Positions 9,988-22,814 of a stretch of 64,000 nucleotides of DNA are shown piece after piece. The translations under genes were made by a program, and so were the position numbers. The notes under the pieces are model-generated. The model made no database searches. It had not been told where the DNA came from and saw nothing but the letters and a program-made list of their open reading frames with translations. The DNA comes from Henckelia pumila (Eukaryota > Streptophyta > Magnoliopsida > Lamiales > Gesneriaceae): contig NC_133123.1 of the NCBI RefSeq assembly GCF_033568475.1, forward strand, positions 152,845,753-152,909,752, in the 5' to 3' direction. The number at the start of each line of letters is the position of its first letter. The stretch's first letter is position 1.

Positions 9988-12900
9988 TTAATCTAAATTA
10001 ATAAGTCCTAAAATATTTCGAAAGAAAGAAAACCTAGACTCTGGGAGAGGTTTTGTGAAGATGTCTGTTGTCTGTTGCTCTGTGGAAATGTACTCCAGTC
10101 GAATGTTCTTCTTGAGTGTATGATCTCGGATAAAATGATGCCTAACTTCGATATGCTTTGTTCTCGAGTGAAGAATGGGGTTGTAAGTAATTGCAATTGT
10201 GTTGGTGTTATCACAGAAGATTGGGGAGTCATGTTCTTCAATTCTATAATCTCTCAACTGTTGTTGAATCCAGAGCAGTTGAGCAGAGCAACTTCTTGCG
10301 GCTAAGTATTCAGATTCTATTGTAGATGTAGCAATGGATGTCTGTTTCTTGCTAAACCATGAAATCAGTCTATCCCCAAGGAATTGACATGATCCACTCA
10401 TACTTTTTCTATCCAGTTTACATCCAGCATAATCAGCATCTGAGTATCCAACTAGATTGAAGAAGTTGTGCTTAGCATACCATAGGCCAACATTTTGAGT
10501 TCCCTTTAGATACCTCAGTATCCTTTTTCCAGCTATGAAGTGGGATTGCTTAGGATTTGATTGAAATCTTGCACATAAACATACTGCAAAAACAATGTCA
10601 GGTCTACTGGCTGTTAAATAAAGTAATGACCCTATTAGACCTCGATACATTGTAGCATCAACTGATATTCCCCCTTTGTCTTTGTCAAGTTTGATTGATG
10701 CACCCATGGGAGTTGTTGCAACCGTGCAGTTTTCCATACCAAACTTTTTGATTAATTTTTTGGTATACTTAGTTTGGCTTATGAATGTTCCATTGTCCAT
10801 TTGTCGAACTTGTAATCCAAGAAAGAAATTCAGTTCACCCATCATGCTCATCTTGAATTTTTCCTGCACTAGCTTTGAGAATCTAGTGCATAATTTGGGG
10901 TTAGTTGACCCAAAGATGATATCATCAACATATATTTGAACTAATAGAGTGTGATCTCCTTTCGTAAATTTGAACAATGTTTTGTCAACTGTGCCTATAG
11001 TAAATTCGTGTTCAAGAAGAAATTTGGTTAGAGTGTCATACCAAGCTCTAGGAGCCTGTTTCAGTCCATAAAGAGCTTTATTTAAATGATACACATGATC
11101 TGGGAATTGATGATTTGTGAATCCTGGTGGTTGTTCAACAAATACTTCTTCTTGGAGTTTTCCATTCAAGAAAGCACTTTTAACGTCCATTTGATAAACT
11201 TTGAAGTTCTTGAATGAAGCATACGCAAGAAATATTCTTATTGCTTCCAGTCTAGCTACTGGTGCATAAGTTTCGTCATAGTCAATTCCTTCTTCTTATC
11301 TGTATCCTTGAGCTACTAATCTTGGCTTATTTCTAACCACAGTTCCTTCTTCATTGAGCTTGTTTCTAAAGACCCATCGAGTGCCAATGACTGATTGATG
11401 TGTTGGTCTTGAAACGAGATCCCATACTGCATTTTTAGTAAACTGATTTAGCTCTTCTTGCATTGCATCTATCCAACAACTGTCAGCCAATGCTTCTTCA
11501 ATTTTCTTTGGCTCTTCTTGAGATATAAAGGTTGCGTGAAGAAGTTCTTTAATCATTTGTCCTCGAGTCCTTAGAGGTGCTAAAGGATTACCAAGAACAA
11601 AATTGAGTGGATATTTTTTGGACCATTTCAGTCTAGTATTAGACTGATTTCCACTGATCACTTGTGCTTCTGGATCTTGACTAGTTACGTTATTTTGGTA
11701 AAGCTCTGTGGTCTCATGGTGCTGTTCTTCAATATCCTCAACTGTGTGAGTTTGGTGAGTATCAACTGATTGATCAATGTTAAGATCCTCAACTACTGGA
11801 TCAACTAGTTCCGGTTCATGAGATTGAAGAGTTCTTGTGGGTGGTGAAGCTTCGTCTTCACTTTCGTCTTGATTATCGTTGTCCAATTGTATTTCTTGAA
11901 GTAGATCCGAGAGTTGATGAGTATTAGTTGCAACATCAATAGTAAGATCTTCATCAAAAATAACATGGATTGATTCTTCAACATTTAGAGTTCTTTTGTT
12001 GAAGACTCTGTAAGCTTTACTGATTGAGGAATATCCCAGAAAAATACCCTCATCTGACTTTGCATCAAATGCAGTAAGATGATTTTTACCATTGTTGTGG
12101 ATGAAGCATTTACTCCCGAAGATCTTAAAGTATGATACATTTGGTTGTCTGCCATTCCAGATCTCATATGGGGTTTTAAAAAATTTCTTGCATATCATTG
12201 ATCTGTTCTGAGTGTAGCAAGCAGTGTTCACAGCTTCTGCCCAAAATTTTTGAGAAATCTTGGAGTCAACTAACATGGTTCTCGCGGCTTCTTTAAGAGT
12301 ACGATTTCTCCTTTCTGCAACACCATTTTGTTGTGGTGTTCTAGCTGCTGAGAATTCATGTTTGATTCCATAATGCTCTAAAAATGAAGATAAAGTTTGA
12401 TTGACAAATTCAGTTCCTCTGTCACTCCTGATTCTGTCAATATTACTTGATTTTTTGTTAAATAGTCTTTTAAAAATTTTTATGAGTTGAGAAGCAGTTT
12501 GATCTTTTAATTTCAAGAAAATGACCCAGGTAAAACGTAAGTAATCATCAATTATGACAAGTGTATACATCATTCCCCCTAAGCTTGTTACTGGGATTGG
12601 ACCAAATAAGTCCATATGTAACAGTTCCAATCATCGGGAAGATGAGTTATAACCCTTGTTTTTAAAGGATGACCTAACTTGCTTCCCATATTGACAAGCT
12701 GAGCAAACTTTGTCTTTTGAAAAATCAATTTTAGGCAGTCCTATTACTAGCTCGAGCTTACTCAGACTGGCAATTGATTTGAAGTTAAGATGATTCAGTC
12801 GCTTGTGCCAAATCCAGTTGCGCTTAGAATTGGAAGCTACGAGGCAAACAGGTTTGCTAGACTAAATATTCCAGCATACTTTATAAGTGTTTCCATATCG

Positions 12901-13053
12901 ATTTCCTGTCAAAATAATGTTACCAGAGGCATCCTTAATAATGCAGTTTAACTTTTGAAATTCAACAGAGTGCCCGTAGTCACACATTTGACTAATGCTG
13001 AGTAAGTTATATTTGAGAGTTTCAACCAATAAGACATCTTGAATGATAATGTT
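9988..13053 (-). pseudogene. SIRE-lineage pol: gag-pre-integrase, integrase, reverse transcriptase, RNase H
   Basis: On the minus strand from about 13053 the frame gives IIIQDVLLVE and LKYNLLSISQM, then WHKRLNHLNF and CSACQYGK (gag-pre-integrase zinc-binding part). Integrase (12630-11296) has LLHMDLFGP, SDRGTEF and a later glutamate (ERRNRT). Reverse transcriptase (11190-9988) has YVDDIIFGS, and RNase H has YSDADYAGC, a glutamate in ESEYLAA and FCDNTN. It ends [10 protein letters not shown]. In-frame stops lie at 12631-12633 and 11296-11298. These are single changes in an otherwise continuous frame, so decay is mild. The stretch of about 110 residues between integrase and reverse transcriptase is acidic and probably disordered. 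Confidence 0.92.
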
Positions 13054-14095
13054 TGTAGTAACCCAGCATGGTATCACCTACTAACTGGCAACTAATAACA
13101 TGCATTAAACTTAATAAAAAAGAAATGCTTAACAGAGTAAAACGTGCGAAAACATAACCATAATTTACATATTAGCTTAATAAAACATATCCAGGCTTAA
13201 ATCTGTAATGATACAACCATATCGAATAACTTAAAAGTAAACGTTATACAGCTATATCGAATCCTGCTGTATAATTAACTCCTCAAGGCTCCTGCTCCCT
13301 AGTCCTGCCTTGAACTACCTGCTCCGTCCATCCTGCGACCTGCCCCATGGAATAGGGTGTCCAAGATAACAACTAGGACGTGAGCGCTAACGGCCAGTAC
13401 ATAAACATGAGTAAACATATATATACGATGCATGCAACATGATGACTGGTAAAGGGTCATCTGAAAAGTCATGCTCAGTACCAGCGCTACATGAGTGCTG
13501 CCACCGCACGGATCAACCTCTGGGTGCAACCACACTCGTCTAGTTCACCAGAGTAGACAGACATAAATGCCCCCGCCGTCGTGGTACTCTCAGTGACAGA
13601 CTATCGAGTATAGAGCTGAGCGGCTCTATAATCAGGTATAACAAGATATAGGCTCAACGTGTATATGCACATGACATATGAATATGGAAAACGGTAAATC
13701 ATATATCATGCCATATAATAATGCCAAATAAATGCAACATATAAACATGTATACTCGCTGGCAATCTCAGTCAATGTGTACGTACCTCTAGGCTAGTTCA
13801 AGTATAGTAGGATCTTAGGTTTCAAGCCTATATTCAAAAGTTCACCGTATCACTACACAAGTTCGATAAGCCTTTACTAAGCTAATAAGTACTCCCAAAA
13901 CTTTAAATAGATTCTCGGACCATACCTTCGTCCGTAGTAAGCCCTTTAGAGTCGCTAGTCTCGGATGACTATAACCACACCTTGGTTATTCCAGAACCTC
14001 TATTATAACCGATAGGGCCCTCAAGTGTATATCTCACACTATATAACTGAAGAAGGAAACTCGGAAATTCGTAATCAAAATGAACTCCGGAGACC

Positions 14096-14105
14096 CCTAT
14101 TTATA
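14096..14105 (-). promoter_or_regulatory. TATA box of the Tekay-like LTR
   Basis: On the minus strand this reads TATAAATAGG and is followed by a short leader. The palindrome cluster lies immediately upstream, so it marks the U3 core promoter. Confidence 0.6.
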
Positions 14106-14122
14106 GGAAAAATTCTCGGCCA

Positions 14123-14400
14123 GGATCGGAACTTCCGATTTCAGGATCGGAGCTTTCGATCCGCTCCCTGCGTACATGCTTGACACGCCAGGATCGAAAC
14201 TTCCGATCCAATGATCGGAGCTTCCGATCTGCCCTCCGTTCAACACTTGTCAAAACTCGTGGCTGAGTCATCGAGCATTGCTGGCAGCTGGAGATCGGAA
14301 CTTCCGTTCCTAGATCGGAGCTTCCGATCTCTGTGCTTCCGATCGGCTTCCGAAGTGGCTGGGATTGGAGCTTCCGATCTGGGTTCGGAGCTTCCGATCC
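14123..14400 (-). repeat. Array of about eight 17-18 bp near-palindromes in the U3 region
   Basis: Variants of GATCGGA(A/G)CTTCCGATC occur about eight times in 278 bp, with irregular spacing. Each is close to a perfect inverted repeat around one central base. The array ends about 20 bp from the TATA box. The same array is in the other LTR at 22815-23090, and a related one is in the solo LTR at 29953-30205. Confidence 0.9.
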
Positions 14401-14521
14401 GGTCCAAAGTCAAAAGCCCAAATTTTTTCTGAAGTTCAATTACACTCCAAAATTGGTTAATTACTAACCCTTAATCATTTTTAACATATTATTATCTTAA
14501 AATAAAATCTGGGTTACTACA

Positions 14522-14535
14522 TTCTCCCCACCTTT
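14522..14535 (-). other. Polypurine tract of the Tekay-like element
   Basis: Read on the minus strand, AAAGGTGGGGAGAA lies directly next to the 3' LTR, the standard plus-strand primer. Confidence 0.85.
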
Positions 14536-14641
14536 AGATATTCCGTCCGCAAAATAAAATCTAAAGACAAATTAAGATAACAATATGAAACATCAAACCA
14601 TGTTTTATTACAACAACTGTAATTACATCTTTACATGGTAA

Positions 14642-17560
14642 TCAAAAGTACAAAGCAAACAACTCAGGATATTCTGCTCGCATATGGCTCTCGGTTTCCC
14701 AGGTTGCTTCTTCAACGCCTCGGCGTTGCCATTGCACCATCACAAGTGGTATAACCTTGTTCCGAAGAAATTTCTCCTTCCTGTCTAGGATACGGAGTGT
14801 TCGTTCAACAAAAGAAAGATCTGGCTCTAGCTGAATATCAGTAGACTGAATCACATGAGATTCATCAGCTATATACTGTCGAAGTAGCGAGACATGAAAA
14901 ATATTACGTATACTGGAAAGATTTGGCAGTAAGGCCAAACGATATGCAACATCTCCGATCTTTTCTAGTATCTGGAAAGGCCCAATGAAACGAGGAGACA
15001 ACTTGCCTTTCACACCGAATCTCATCACCTTCCTGAAAGGTGATACTCGTAAGAATACATATTCACCAGGCTCAAACTGAAGTGGCTTGCGGTGAATATT
15101 AGCATAACTGGCTTGTCGATCTTGAGCAATTTTGATCCTCCGTTTGATCAAATCCACCTTGTCTACAATCTGCTGCACCAACTCAGGACACTCGACTTGT
15201 CGTTCCCCAAATTCATCCCAGAATAACGGAGTACGACACCGTCGACCGTACAATACCTCGAAAGGTGTCATATCAATACTACGATGATAACTGTTATTGT
15301 AGGCAAATTCGATCAAAGATAACTGATCCTGTCAAGATACGCCAAAGTTCATAACAGAAGAACGTAGCATATCCTCCAAAGTACGAATCGTCCGCTCTGA
15401 CTGCCCGTCAGTCTCCGGATGATATGCAGTGCTCAAACTCAAAGTGGTACCCAACGCCTGCTGAAAACTACCCCAGAAACGTGAGGTAAATCGCGGGTCT
15501 CTATCACTGACTATGCTTACTGGAATCCTATGTAATCGTACTATCTCCTGGACATATAAGCGTGCCATGCGATCATAAGAATACTCCCGGTTGTAAGGAA
15601 TAAAGTGTGCTGATTTCGTCAAACGGTCAACAACGACCCAGATAGCATCACACTGACGTGAAGTCATAGGTAAGTGGATGACAAAATCCATAGTCACGTG
15701 CTCCCACTTCCATTCGGGAATCTCAAGATTCTGCAGTAATCCACCTGGTCGTCGGTGTTCAGCCTTGACCTGTTGACAAACCAAACATCGAGAAACAAAT
15801 TGATACACACTACGCTTCATTCCCTTCCACCAGAATCTAGTTCGCAAGTCCTTATACATTTTCATGCTTCCAGGATGAACTGATAATCGACTCCTGTGAG
15901 CTTGAGAAAGAATATCATTCCTGAGCTCCGCAACATTAGGTACAACCACTCGATTAGATAAGCACAATAATCCATCTGCCTTAAAATGGAATCCAGATGT
16001 ATTAACCCCATTGGCTAAACGTGTCAAACGCTGAGTCTTAACATCAGATATCTGTGCATCTTTGATCCGATAATACAATGCTGGCTCAGATAAAATAGTA
16101 TACAATCGAATTCCATTCCTCCCTTTTCTGTGTTTGAGCGTAAAACTCAAAGAACAACACTCTTGTATCATATGAGATACTTTATTAGTCTGAAGTGCAG
16201 AAAGTCTCACCTGCCGACTCAAGGCATCAACAGTAAGATTAGCAGAACCTGGATGATATTTGATTTCACAATCATAATCCTTCAAAAGATCCATCCAGCG
16301 TCTCTGTCGCATATTCAACTCTGCCTGAGTGAATAAATACTTCAAACTCTTGTGATCCGTGAATATCTCAAATTTCTCGCCATAAAGATAATGCCTCCAG
16401 ATCTTGAGTGCAAATACAATGGCGGCTAACTCGAGATCATGTACTGGATAATTATTCTCATGCATCTTCAACTGTCAAGAAGCATAGGCAATAACATGTC
16501 CATGCTGTGTCAGAACACATCCTAACCCCTAACCAGAGGCATCAGTGAAAACAACATATCCTCCTGATCCAGAAGGTAGAGCTAGCACAGGTGCAGTAGT
16601 AAGACGTCTAGCAGCTCGTGAAATGACTCCTCACAATCCGAAGTCCAAATGAAGGTAACATCTTTCCGAGTAATCTGAGTCAAAGGCCTGGCCAACTGTG
16701 AAAAATTCTCGATGAACCGACGGTAATAACCAGCTAGACCCAAGAAACTACGAATCTCAGCAACCGTCGTCTGACGAGACCAGTTCAACACTGCCTCTAT
16801 CTTACTAGGATCAACAGATATCCCTTCACTAGAAATCACATGACCGAGAAACAGTACCCGATCAAGCCAGAATTCACACTTGCTCAATTTTGCATACAAC
16901 TGCTTATCTCGTAATGTCTGCAGCACAATCCTCAGATGCTGTGCATGCTCATCCTTGTCATGAGAATAGACAAGAATATCATCAATGAAGACGATGACAA
17001 ATCTATCCAGATATTCTCGAAATACTTGATTCATCAGATTCATAAATACTGGTGGTGCATTCGTCAAACCAAATGGCATAACCAGAAATTCATAATGCCC
17101 GTATCTGGTCCTAAAAGCAGTCGTAGAAATATCTGAGTCCCATACTCGCATCTGGTGGTATCCAGATCTCAGATCTATCTTGGAGTAGACAGAAGTACCC
17201 TGTAATTGATCGAACAGATCATCAATCCGTGGCAAAGGATACTTATTCTTGATGGTGACAGGATTCAACTGCCTGTAATCAATACATAATTGCATCGATC
17301 CATCTTTCTTTTTGACAAATAAAACAGGTGCTCCCCACGGAGAAACACTCGGACGAATATATCCCTTATCAAGCAGATCCTGTAATAGCTGTTTCAATTC
17401 CCTCATCTCTGACGGCGCCAGACGATAAGGTGCTCGGGATATAGGCGTAGTTCCTGGTACTAGATCAATACCAAATTCAACCTCTCGAACTGGAGGAAAA
17501 CCAGGAATCTCATCAGGGAATACATCAAGAAACTCACTTACTATCGGTAGCTGATCAATC
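14642..17560 (-). pseudogene. Tekay-like pol: reverse transcriptase, RNase H, integrase, chromodomain-like tail
   Basis: Reverse transcriptase (about 17560-16582 on the minus strand) has [21 protein letters not shown] and the catalytic FIDDILVYS. RNase H has [10 protein letters not shown] and the D-A-L-S-R end. Integrase has the zinc-binding [10 protein letters not shown]...CLVCQQ, a catalytic aspartate in TMDFVIHLP, another in [10 protein letters not shown], and a glutamate in [12 protein letters not shown]. The C-terminal part (15316-14642) ends in a chromodomain-like block (VMVQWQRRGVEEATWE), the mark of chromoviruses. Breaks: the frame shifts near 17555 (from the protease frame) and near 16595. 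Stops lie near 16532 and 16474 and at 15332-15334. Most stops look like single transitions. The element is dead as a coding unit but its domains are all recognisable. Confidence 0.92.
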
Positions 17561-19103
17561 CCGTACTACTCATGGACATATCAACTGCATATATGAGGTA
17601 GCCCTCCCCACCTGACTTCAAGACATGACATGCCTTCAGAGCCGAAACAAGTGGCATCGAAGGTCGCACACCCTCACCATAAAAATACCAGCTATCACCC
17701 TCAGCAGGATGAAACTGTACCAGACGCTGATAACAATCCACAGTAGCGTGATACAAAGTTAGCATATCTATTCCCAAAATACAGTCAAAATCTGTCATCG
17801 CTAATATCATCAAATTAGCCAATAACGTATTACCCTCAAACTCTAGAAGGCAACCCATCACTAGACGCTTAGTTACTATCTTCTGCTCTAGCGGAGTAGA
17901 TACAACTAAATTCATATCTAATGATACATAAGGTAATCTATGTCTCTTAACAAAACGACTAGAAATAAAGGAATGCGATGCTCCAGTATCAATTAAGACA
18001 AGTGCAGGAATACCACATAACAAAAAGGTGCCTGCCAACATGCGATCTCTTCCCTCAGTAGCCTGTTCTTGAGACAAATCAAATACCTGCCCTTGAGACT
18101 GTGGACGGTAACCAGAAGAACTCTGTGGTGTTGGCTGCTGTCGTGGAAAAGTAGAAGCCTGAGATCCATCCTGTGATCCCAATACACTAGCAAAACCCAT
18201 GCGCTGAGGACAATCTCTCCGCAGATGTCCCTGCTGACCGCAAATATAACAAGCACCAGTAGCTCTCCGACATGAAGCTGCAGGATGCTTTCCTCCACAA
18301 TGGATACAAAACTCCTCCTTCTTCTTCTTCTTCCCAAAACGGAACATGCCTCGTGAACCGCGAGAACCAGATGAAGTAGTAGGAGTAGAAGAAGACATAG
18401 GTCCAGATTGCACAACAGATTGAGCTCTAGGCTCAACAGATCCACTAGACTGTCCTGGCATCATCAACTGTGCCCTCCTGTTGCTGGTCTCCACCAGACG
18501 GCAACGGTTCACCAAAGTCTCATAAGATGTTGGATCATCATAGACGACAACTTGTGAGTAGATATCTTGATTCAAGCCTTGCAGAAAGATATCATATTTG
18601 GACGCATCACTGTTACTGATATGAGGACTGAAAGGTAGCAGATCAAGAAATCATTGCTGATATTGATCAATAGTCATTGCTCCTTGCCTCAGAGTCAGCA
18701 ACTCCATAGATCGTGCCTGGCGAACAGCTGGAGGAAAATACAGTTTCTGAAACTGCTGACAGAAATCCCCCCAAGTCACCTGTCCTCTCTCAGTACGTGC
18801 CTGAGCAGCTTTGGCATCCCACCAAAAACGTGCTCGATCCTCTAGAACAAATTCTAGAACTTCCAATTTCTGATCCTCAGTGCAATCGAAAGCACGAAAA
18901 GTACTCTCGAGTTTAGACATCCAACTTCTTGCTTGCTCAGGATTCTCGCCTCCCACCAAAGGTTTCGGTCCTACTTGCATGAATTTATTGATAGAGTAGC
19001 GACGTTTACCCTCATGATGACGATGTTGTTCAACATGATGGTGGTGGTGACGATGATGATGACCACCTCCCTGGCCAACACTATTGTGACTCTCGTCAGC
19101 CAT
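17541..19103 (-). pseudogene. Tekay-like gag and protease
   Basis: The likely start is the minus-strand ATG at 19101-19103 (protein MADESHNSVG). About ten residues in there is a striking histidine-rich stretch (GGHHHRHHHHHVEQHRHH). The retrotransposon gag core follows (RARFWWDAKAAQ, TWGDFCQQFQKLYFP). A TGA stop at 18651-18653 breaks it, and the same frame reopens to 17541. That second part has two zinc knuckles (CIHCGGKHPAASC and CYICGQQGHLRRDC) and the protease motif LIDTGASHSF. The frame is lost near 17555, just before reverse transcriptase. Confidence 0.9.
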
Positions 19104-19191
19104 ATCCTGAAAAGAATTGCACATTAAAATCCCAAATGCGCAAAAATTACTCAAGTCTAAACTAAATCCCAAGTACTAATCCCAAAATCTA

Positions 19192-19209
19192 AGCATGCTC
19201 TGATACCAA
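19192..19209 (-). other. Primer-binding site of the Tekay-like element
   Basis: Read on the minus strand, TTTGGTATCAGAGCATGC contains the TGGTATCAGAGC typical of initiator-methionine tRNA priming. It lies 3 bp from the 5' LTR inner end at 19213. Confidence 0.85.
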
Positions 19210-19373
19210 AAATATAGTGACCCAGCATGGTATCACCTACTAACTGGCAACTAATAGCATGCATGAAACTTAATAAAGAAGGAATGCTTAACATAGTAAA
19301 ACGTGCGGAAACATAACCATAATTTACATATCAGCTTAATAAAACATATCCAGGCTTAAATCTGTAATGATAC

Positions 19374-21901
19374 TGTAAGGCCCAAAAATATTAAATTATT
19401 AATTATGGGATTTAAGATTTAAATTCCATATTATAGGCTAATATTGATTTGAGAAGTTATGGACATGATAGATTTAATTTTCGAGCCGAAAATATTTAAT
19501 TTGAGAATTTACGGATTTTGAGAATTAAATTTCGAGAATTCTTAAATTAAAAGAATAAATATTCAATTTGAATATTTATGGGATTTAAGATTAAATTCCA
19601 TGTTTCGGGAATTAAAGAAGATTAATTTTGAAGATACAACCCGATCAGGGACTGATTTGCAAATATCGAAGTTGCAAGGGCTAAAGTGCAAAAGGCCAAG
19701 ATTATTTAATTAATCTGAATTTATTTAATTTTAATCCGAGTATATTTAATTTGAGAATATTTAGAGTTTCGATTTTAATTCTAATATTCTTAAATTATTT
19801 TGGATTGAAATTGAATTAAAAAGAAGGCCGATGACTGAATTGCAATTAATGAAGACTTGAGAGACTAAATTGCAATTTATGCAATACATATATGATTTTA
19901 ATCAGATTATCAACATGTACACGTGCTTATGTTGTATATAATTCAGAAAAGTGAAGAAATGAACAGAGGAGCCGAAGCTTTTCCCTTTTCCTTTGAATTC
20001 GATTTGTTCAAATCGCCGTAACTTTTGATCCGATTGTCCGATTTCAATTCCGAAAGATGTTCTGGAATCCTTGCAATGAGGCCTTCAATTTGATGTAAGT
20101 TTCAGATTTTTTGGCATGTTTTTAAGAACGAAATTTGGTAGAGATCAGTACTTTGGTATATGATTATGTTCTTGACGTGTTGTATTGTTTATTTTCGAAA
20201 CCGGATCGAATATGGATTAAGGAATGAATTTGTTATGATATCCAGATTGTATTTGATATACTTAGTTGCTGTTATGAGGATTATAATGATGTATTAATGA
20301 TTTGGAATGGACGTATGAATTGGATTGAAGTTAAAGAAGTTAGCTTCGAAGTCGATATTAAGTCGATTACCGATTTTGAATCGATATGCCGCCGGTTGAT
20401 GTTTTGACATAGTTTTGATAGCCTATAACTGAGTTGAGATAGTTTTTTAGATGTTATGAATGTTATGGCATTTTTATTTCTCGATTTCAGTTGAGTTTCG
20501 AAGGCTAACGATTCACGACTCCGAGTTGTACCGAATAAAAAGAAGTTGAAGTTTGAAATGATGTTGATTGAATCTATATTGATGATTTTGATTCAATTCT
20601 GAAATGATTGAATAGAATGAAGTTTGATATGCATGTTTTGATGATATGTTTCAGATTTTAATAGGAGACTATTGACTCAAGAACCTCAACTTGAAACCGA
20701 AGAAGAAGTGATCAAGATTGAAGTGAATGTGATTGAAGATTGATTTATGTTTGAATGATCAGATTCTTGTAGGAGTTGTGGTACTTCCTATCCAGATGTG
20801 GAACATGACAAACTCGAGAATGACAGGTATAATGACGACATCGCGAGTCAGGGACTTTGAAACTCAAGGACGACTATTCTTGAGTTATCCCGAACAAATC
20901 ACATACTTGTTTAAATACTTGTTCTTGAGGTAGAACTTATGTTATTATCGATCCATCACAGGTAGTGGATCTTTATTGCTTTTGATATGATTGTATATTG
21001 AATTGATTCTATGTCAAGGTTGCGGTTAACCTTATTTTCTAGCCCGAAATGGCTACGATAAATGGATATCCATGTCAAGATCGGTTACGAATCTTGATGG
21101 CAATGAAGTGATAAGAATCAATTCTTGAGATAAGCGCGCTATATAAATTGAAGTCTTGATTTAAAGTTTGAGTTGATATATGCGTTATTTTAACTCTATT
21201 CTTGAATTGACATGTTTAGAGTTGATATGAATTTTATTTAACGCATTTATATGTCGATTATACTGAGAATGATTTCTCACCGGAGTTTATCCGGCTGTTG
21301 TCTTGTTTTGTATGTGTGCATGACAACAGAGAGGGCAGGAGCTGATCAACGACGTTATTGACAGCTGGGAGAGAGAGTCTAGCACGTGAGAACTCGGGTT
21401 GTAGATGAAGTCTTGAGATCTAGAAGCATCAAACCTTAGAACTTGTTGGTTTTGAAATGCATGTATGAACTTGAGGTAGTTTATGTCGTTTATCATTATT
21501 TAGAGACTTGTTCGATGTAACAAATGCATGTATAGATGCTTGAGATCTTGTTTATGTTTATATGCATGATTTGGATCTTATATATCATGTTTTAGACTTG
21601 AGTTGGATGGATTGAAAGGATCAAGCTGTTGACAAAATATCAGAGCAGATTTTTCTGCCCAGGATTTGCCCGAGCGGCAGAAAATTACAGCCCGAGCGCA
21701 CCCGGGGCTCAGCCTACTATTTTGGAAAAAAAACAGGGGCGCCCGGGCGGCTGTTTTTAACCGCCCGGGCGACCCCCCCCCCCCCCCTTTGAAAAAAAAA
21801 ATAAAAATTTGTTTGATCCTTATTCTTTCCTTATTAGATCAATGATGCTTATTCATTAACTTCCCCTTAAGATTTGATATTAGCAACCCGAGGTCCCCAC
21901 A
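19374..21901 (+). repeat. Solo LTR of another, probably gypsy, element
   Basis: The 2,528-bp block starts TGTAAGGCCC and ends GGTCCCCACA, with GATAC on both sides (19369-19373 and 21902-21906). The other LTR shows an uninterrupted GATAC at this point. It has TG...CA ends, no open frame longer than about 70 codons, and no primer-binding site or polypurine tract inside, so it is a solo LTR left by recombination. The first 600 bp is very AT-rich. Near 21660-21790 it holds a very GC-rich hairpin and a poly-C run. Confidence 0.87.
21740..21771 (+). other. GC-rich hairpin next to a poly-C run
   Basis: An 11-bp perfect stem (CGCCCGGGCGG with CCGCCCGGGCG) encloses a 10-base T-rich loop, and a run of about 15 C follows at 21773-21787. 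Each arm is itself built on the palindrome GCCCGGGC. Two related words (GCCCGAGCG) occur upstream at about 21669 and 21692. Confidence 0.85.
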
Positions 21902-22814
21902 GATACAACCATATCGAATAACTTAAAAGTAAACGTTATACAGCTATATCGAATCCTGCTGTATAATTAACTCCTCAAGGCTCCTTCTCCCTAGTCCTGC
22001 CTTGAACTACCTGCTCCGTCCATCCTGCGACCTGCCCCGTAGAATATGGTGTCCAAGATAACAACTAGGACGTGAGCGCTAACGCCCAGTACATAAACAT
22101 GAGTAAACATATATATACGATGCATGCAACATGATGACTGGTAAAGGGTCATATGAAAAGTCATGCTCAGTACCGGCGCCACATGAGTGCTGCCACCGCA
22201 CGGATCAACCTCTGGGTGCAACCACACTCGTCTAGTACACCAGAGTAGACAGACATAAATCCCCCCGCCGTAGCGGTACTCTCAGTGATAGACTATCGAG
22301 TATAGAGCTGAGCGGCTCTATAATCAGGTATAACAAGATATAGGCTCAACGTGTATATGCACATGACATATGAATATGGAAAACGGTAAATCATATATCA
22401 TGCCATATAATAATGCCAAATAAATGCAACATATAAACATGTATACTCGCTGACAATCTCAGTCAATGTGTACGTACCTCTAGGCTAGTTCAAGTATAGT
22501 AGGATCTTAGGTTTCAAGCCTATATTCAAAAGTTCACCGTATCACTACACAAGTTCTATAAGCCTTTACTAAGCTAATAAGTACTCCCAAAACTTTAAAT
22601 AGATTCTCGGACCATACCTTCGTCCGTAGTAAGCCCTTTGGAGTCGCTAGTCCCGGATGACTATAACCACACCTTGGTTATTCCAGAACCTCTATTATAA
22701 CCGATAGGGCCCTCAAGTGTATATCTCACACTATATAACTGAAGAAGGAAACTCGGGAATTCGTAATCAAAATGAACTCCGGAGACCCCTATTTATAGGA
22801 AAAATTCTCGGCCA

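Larger units (their letters stand above)
13054..14521 (-). repeat. 3' LTR of the Tekay-like element
   Basis: This 1,468-bp LTR has ends TGTAG and CTACA in plus orientation. It carries a cluster of near-palindromes (14123-14400) directly upstream, in the sense direction, of a TATA box (14096-14105). It matches 19213-23213 closely apart from the insertion there. Confidence 0.93.

Noticed and set aside
13299..13535. Open frames inside the Tekay LTRs (here and at 21991-22227)
   Set aside because: The two frames are the same LTR segment in both copies. They have no coding features and are chance frames in the LTR.
14211..14432. A 73-codon frame across the palindrome array (also near 22868-23152)
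   Set aside because: Its Ser/Leu/Arg repeats are only the translation of the near-palindromes.
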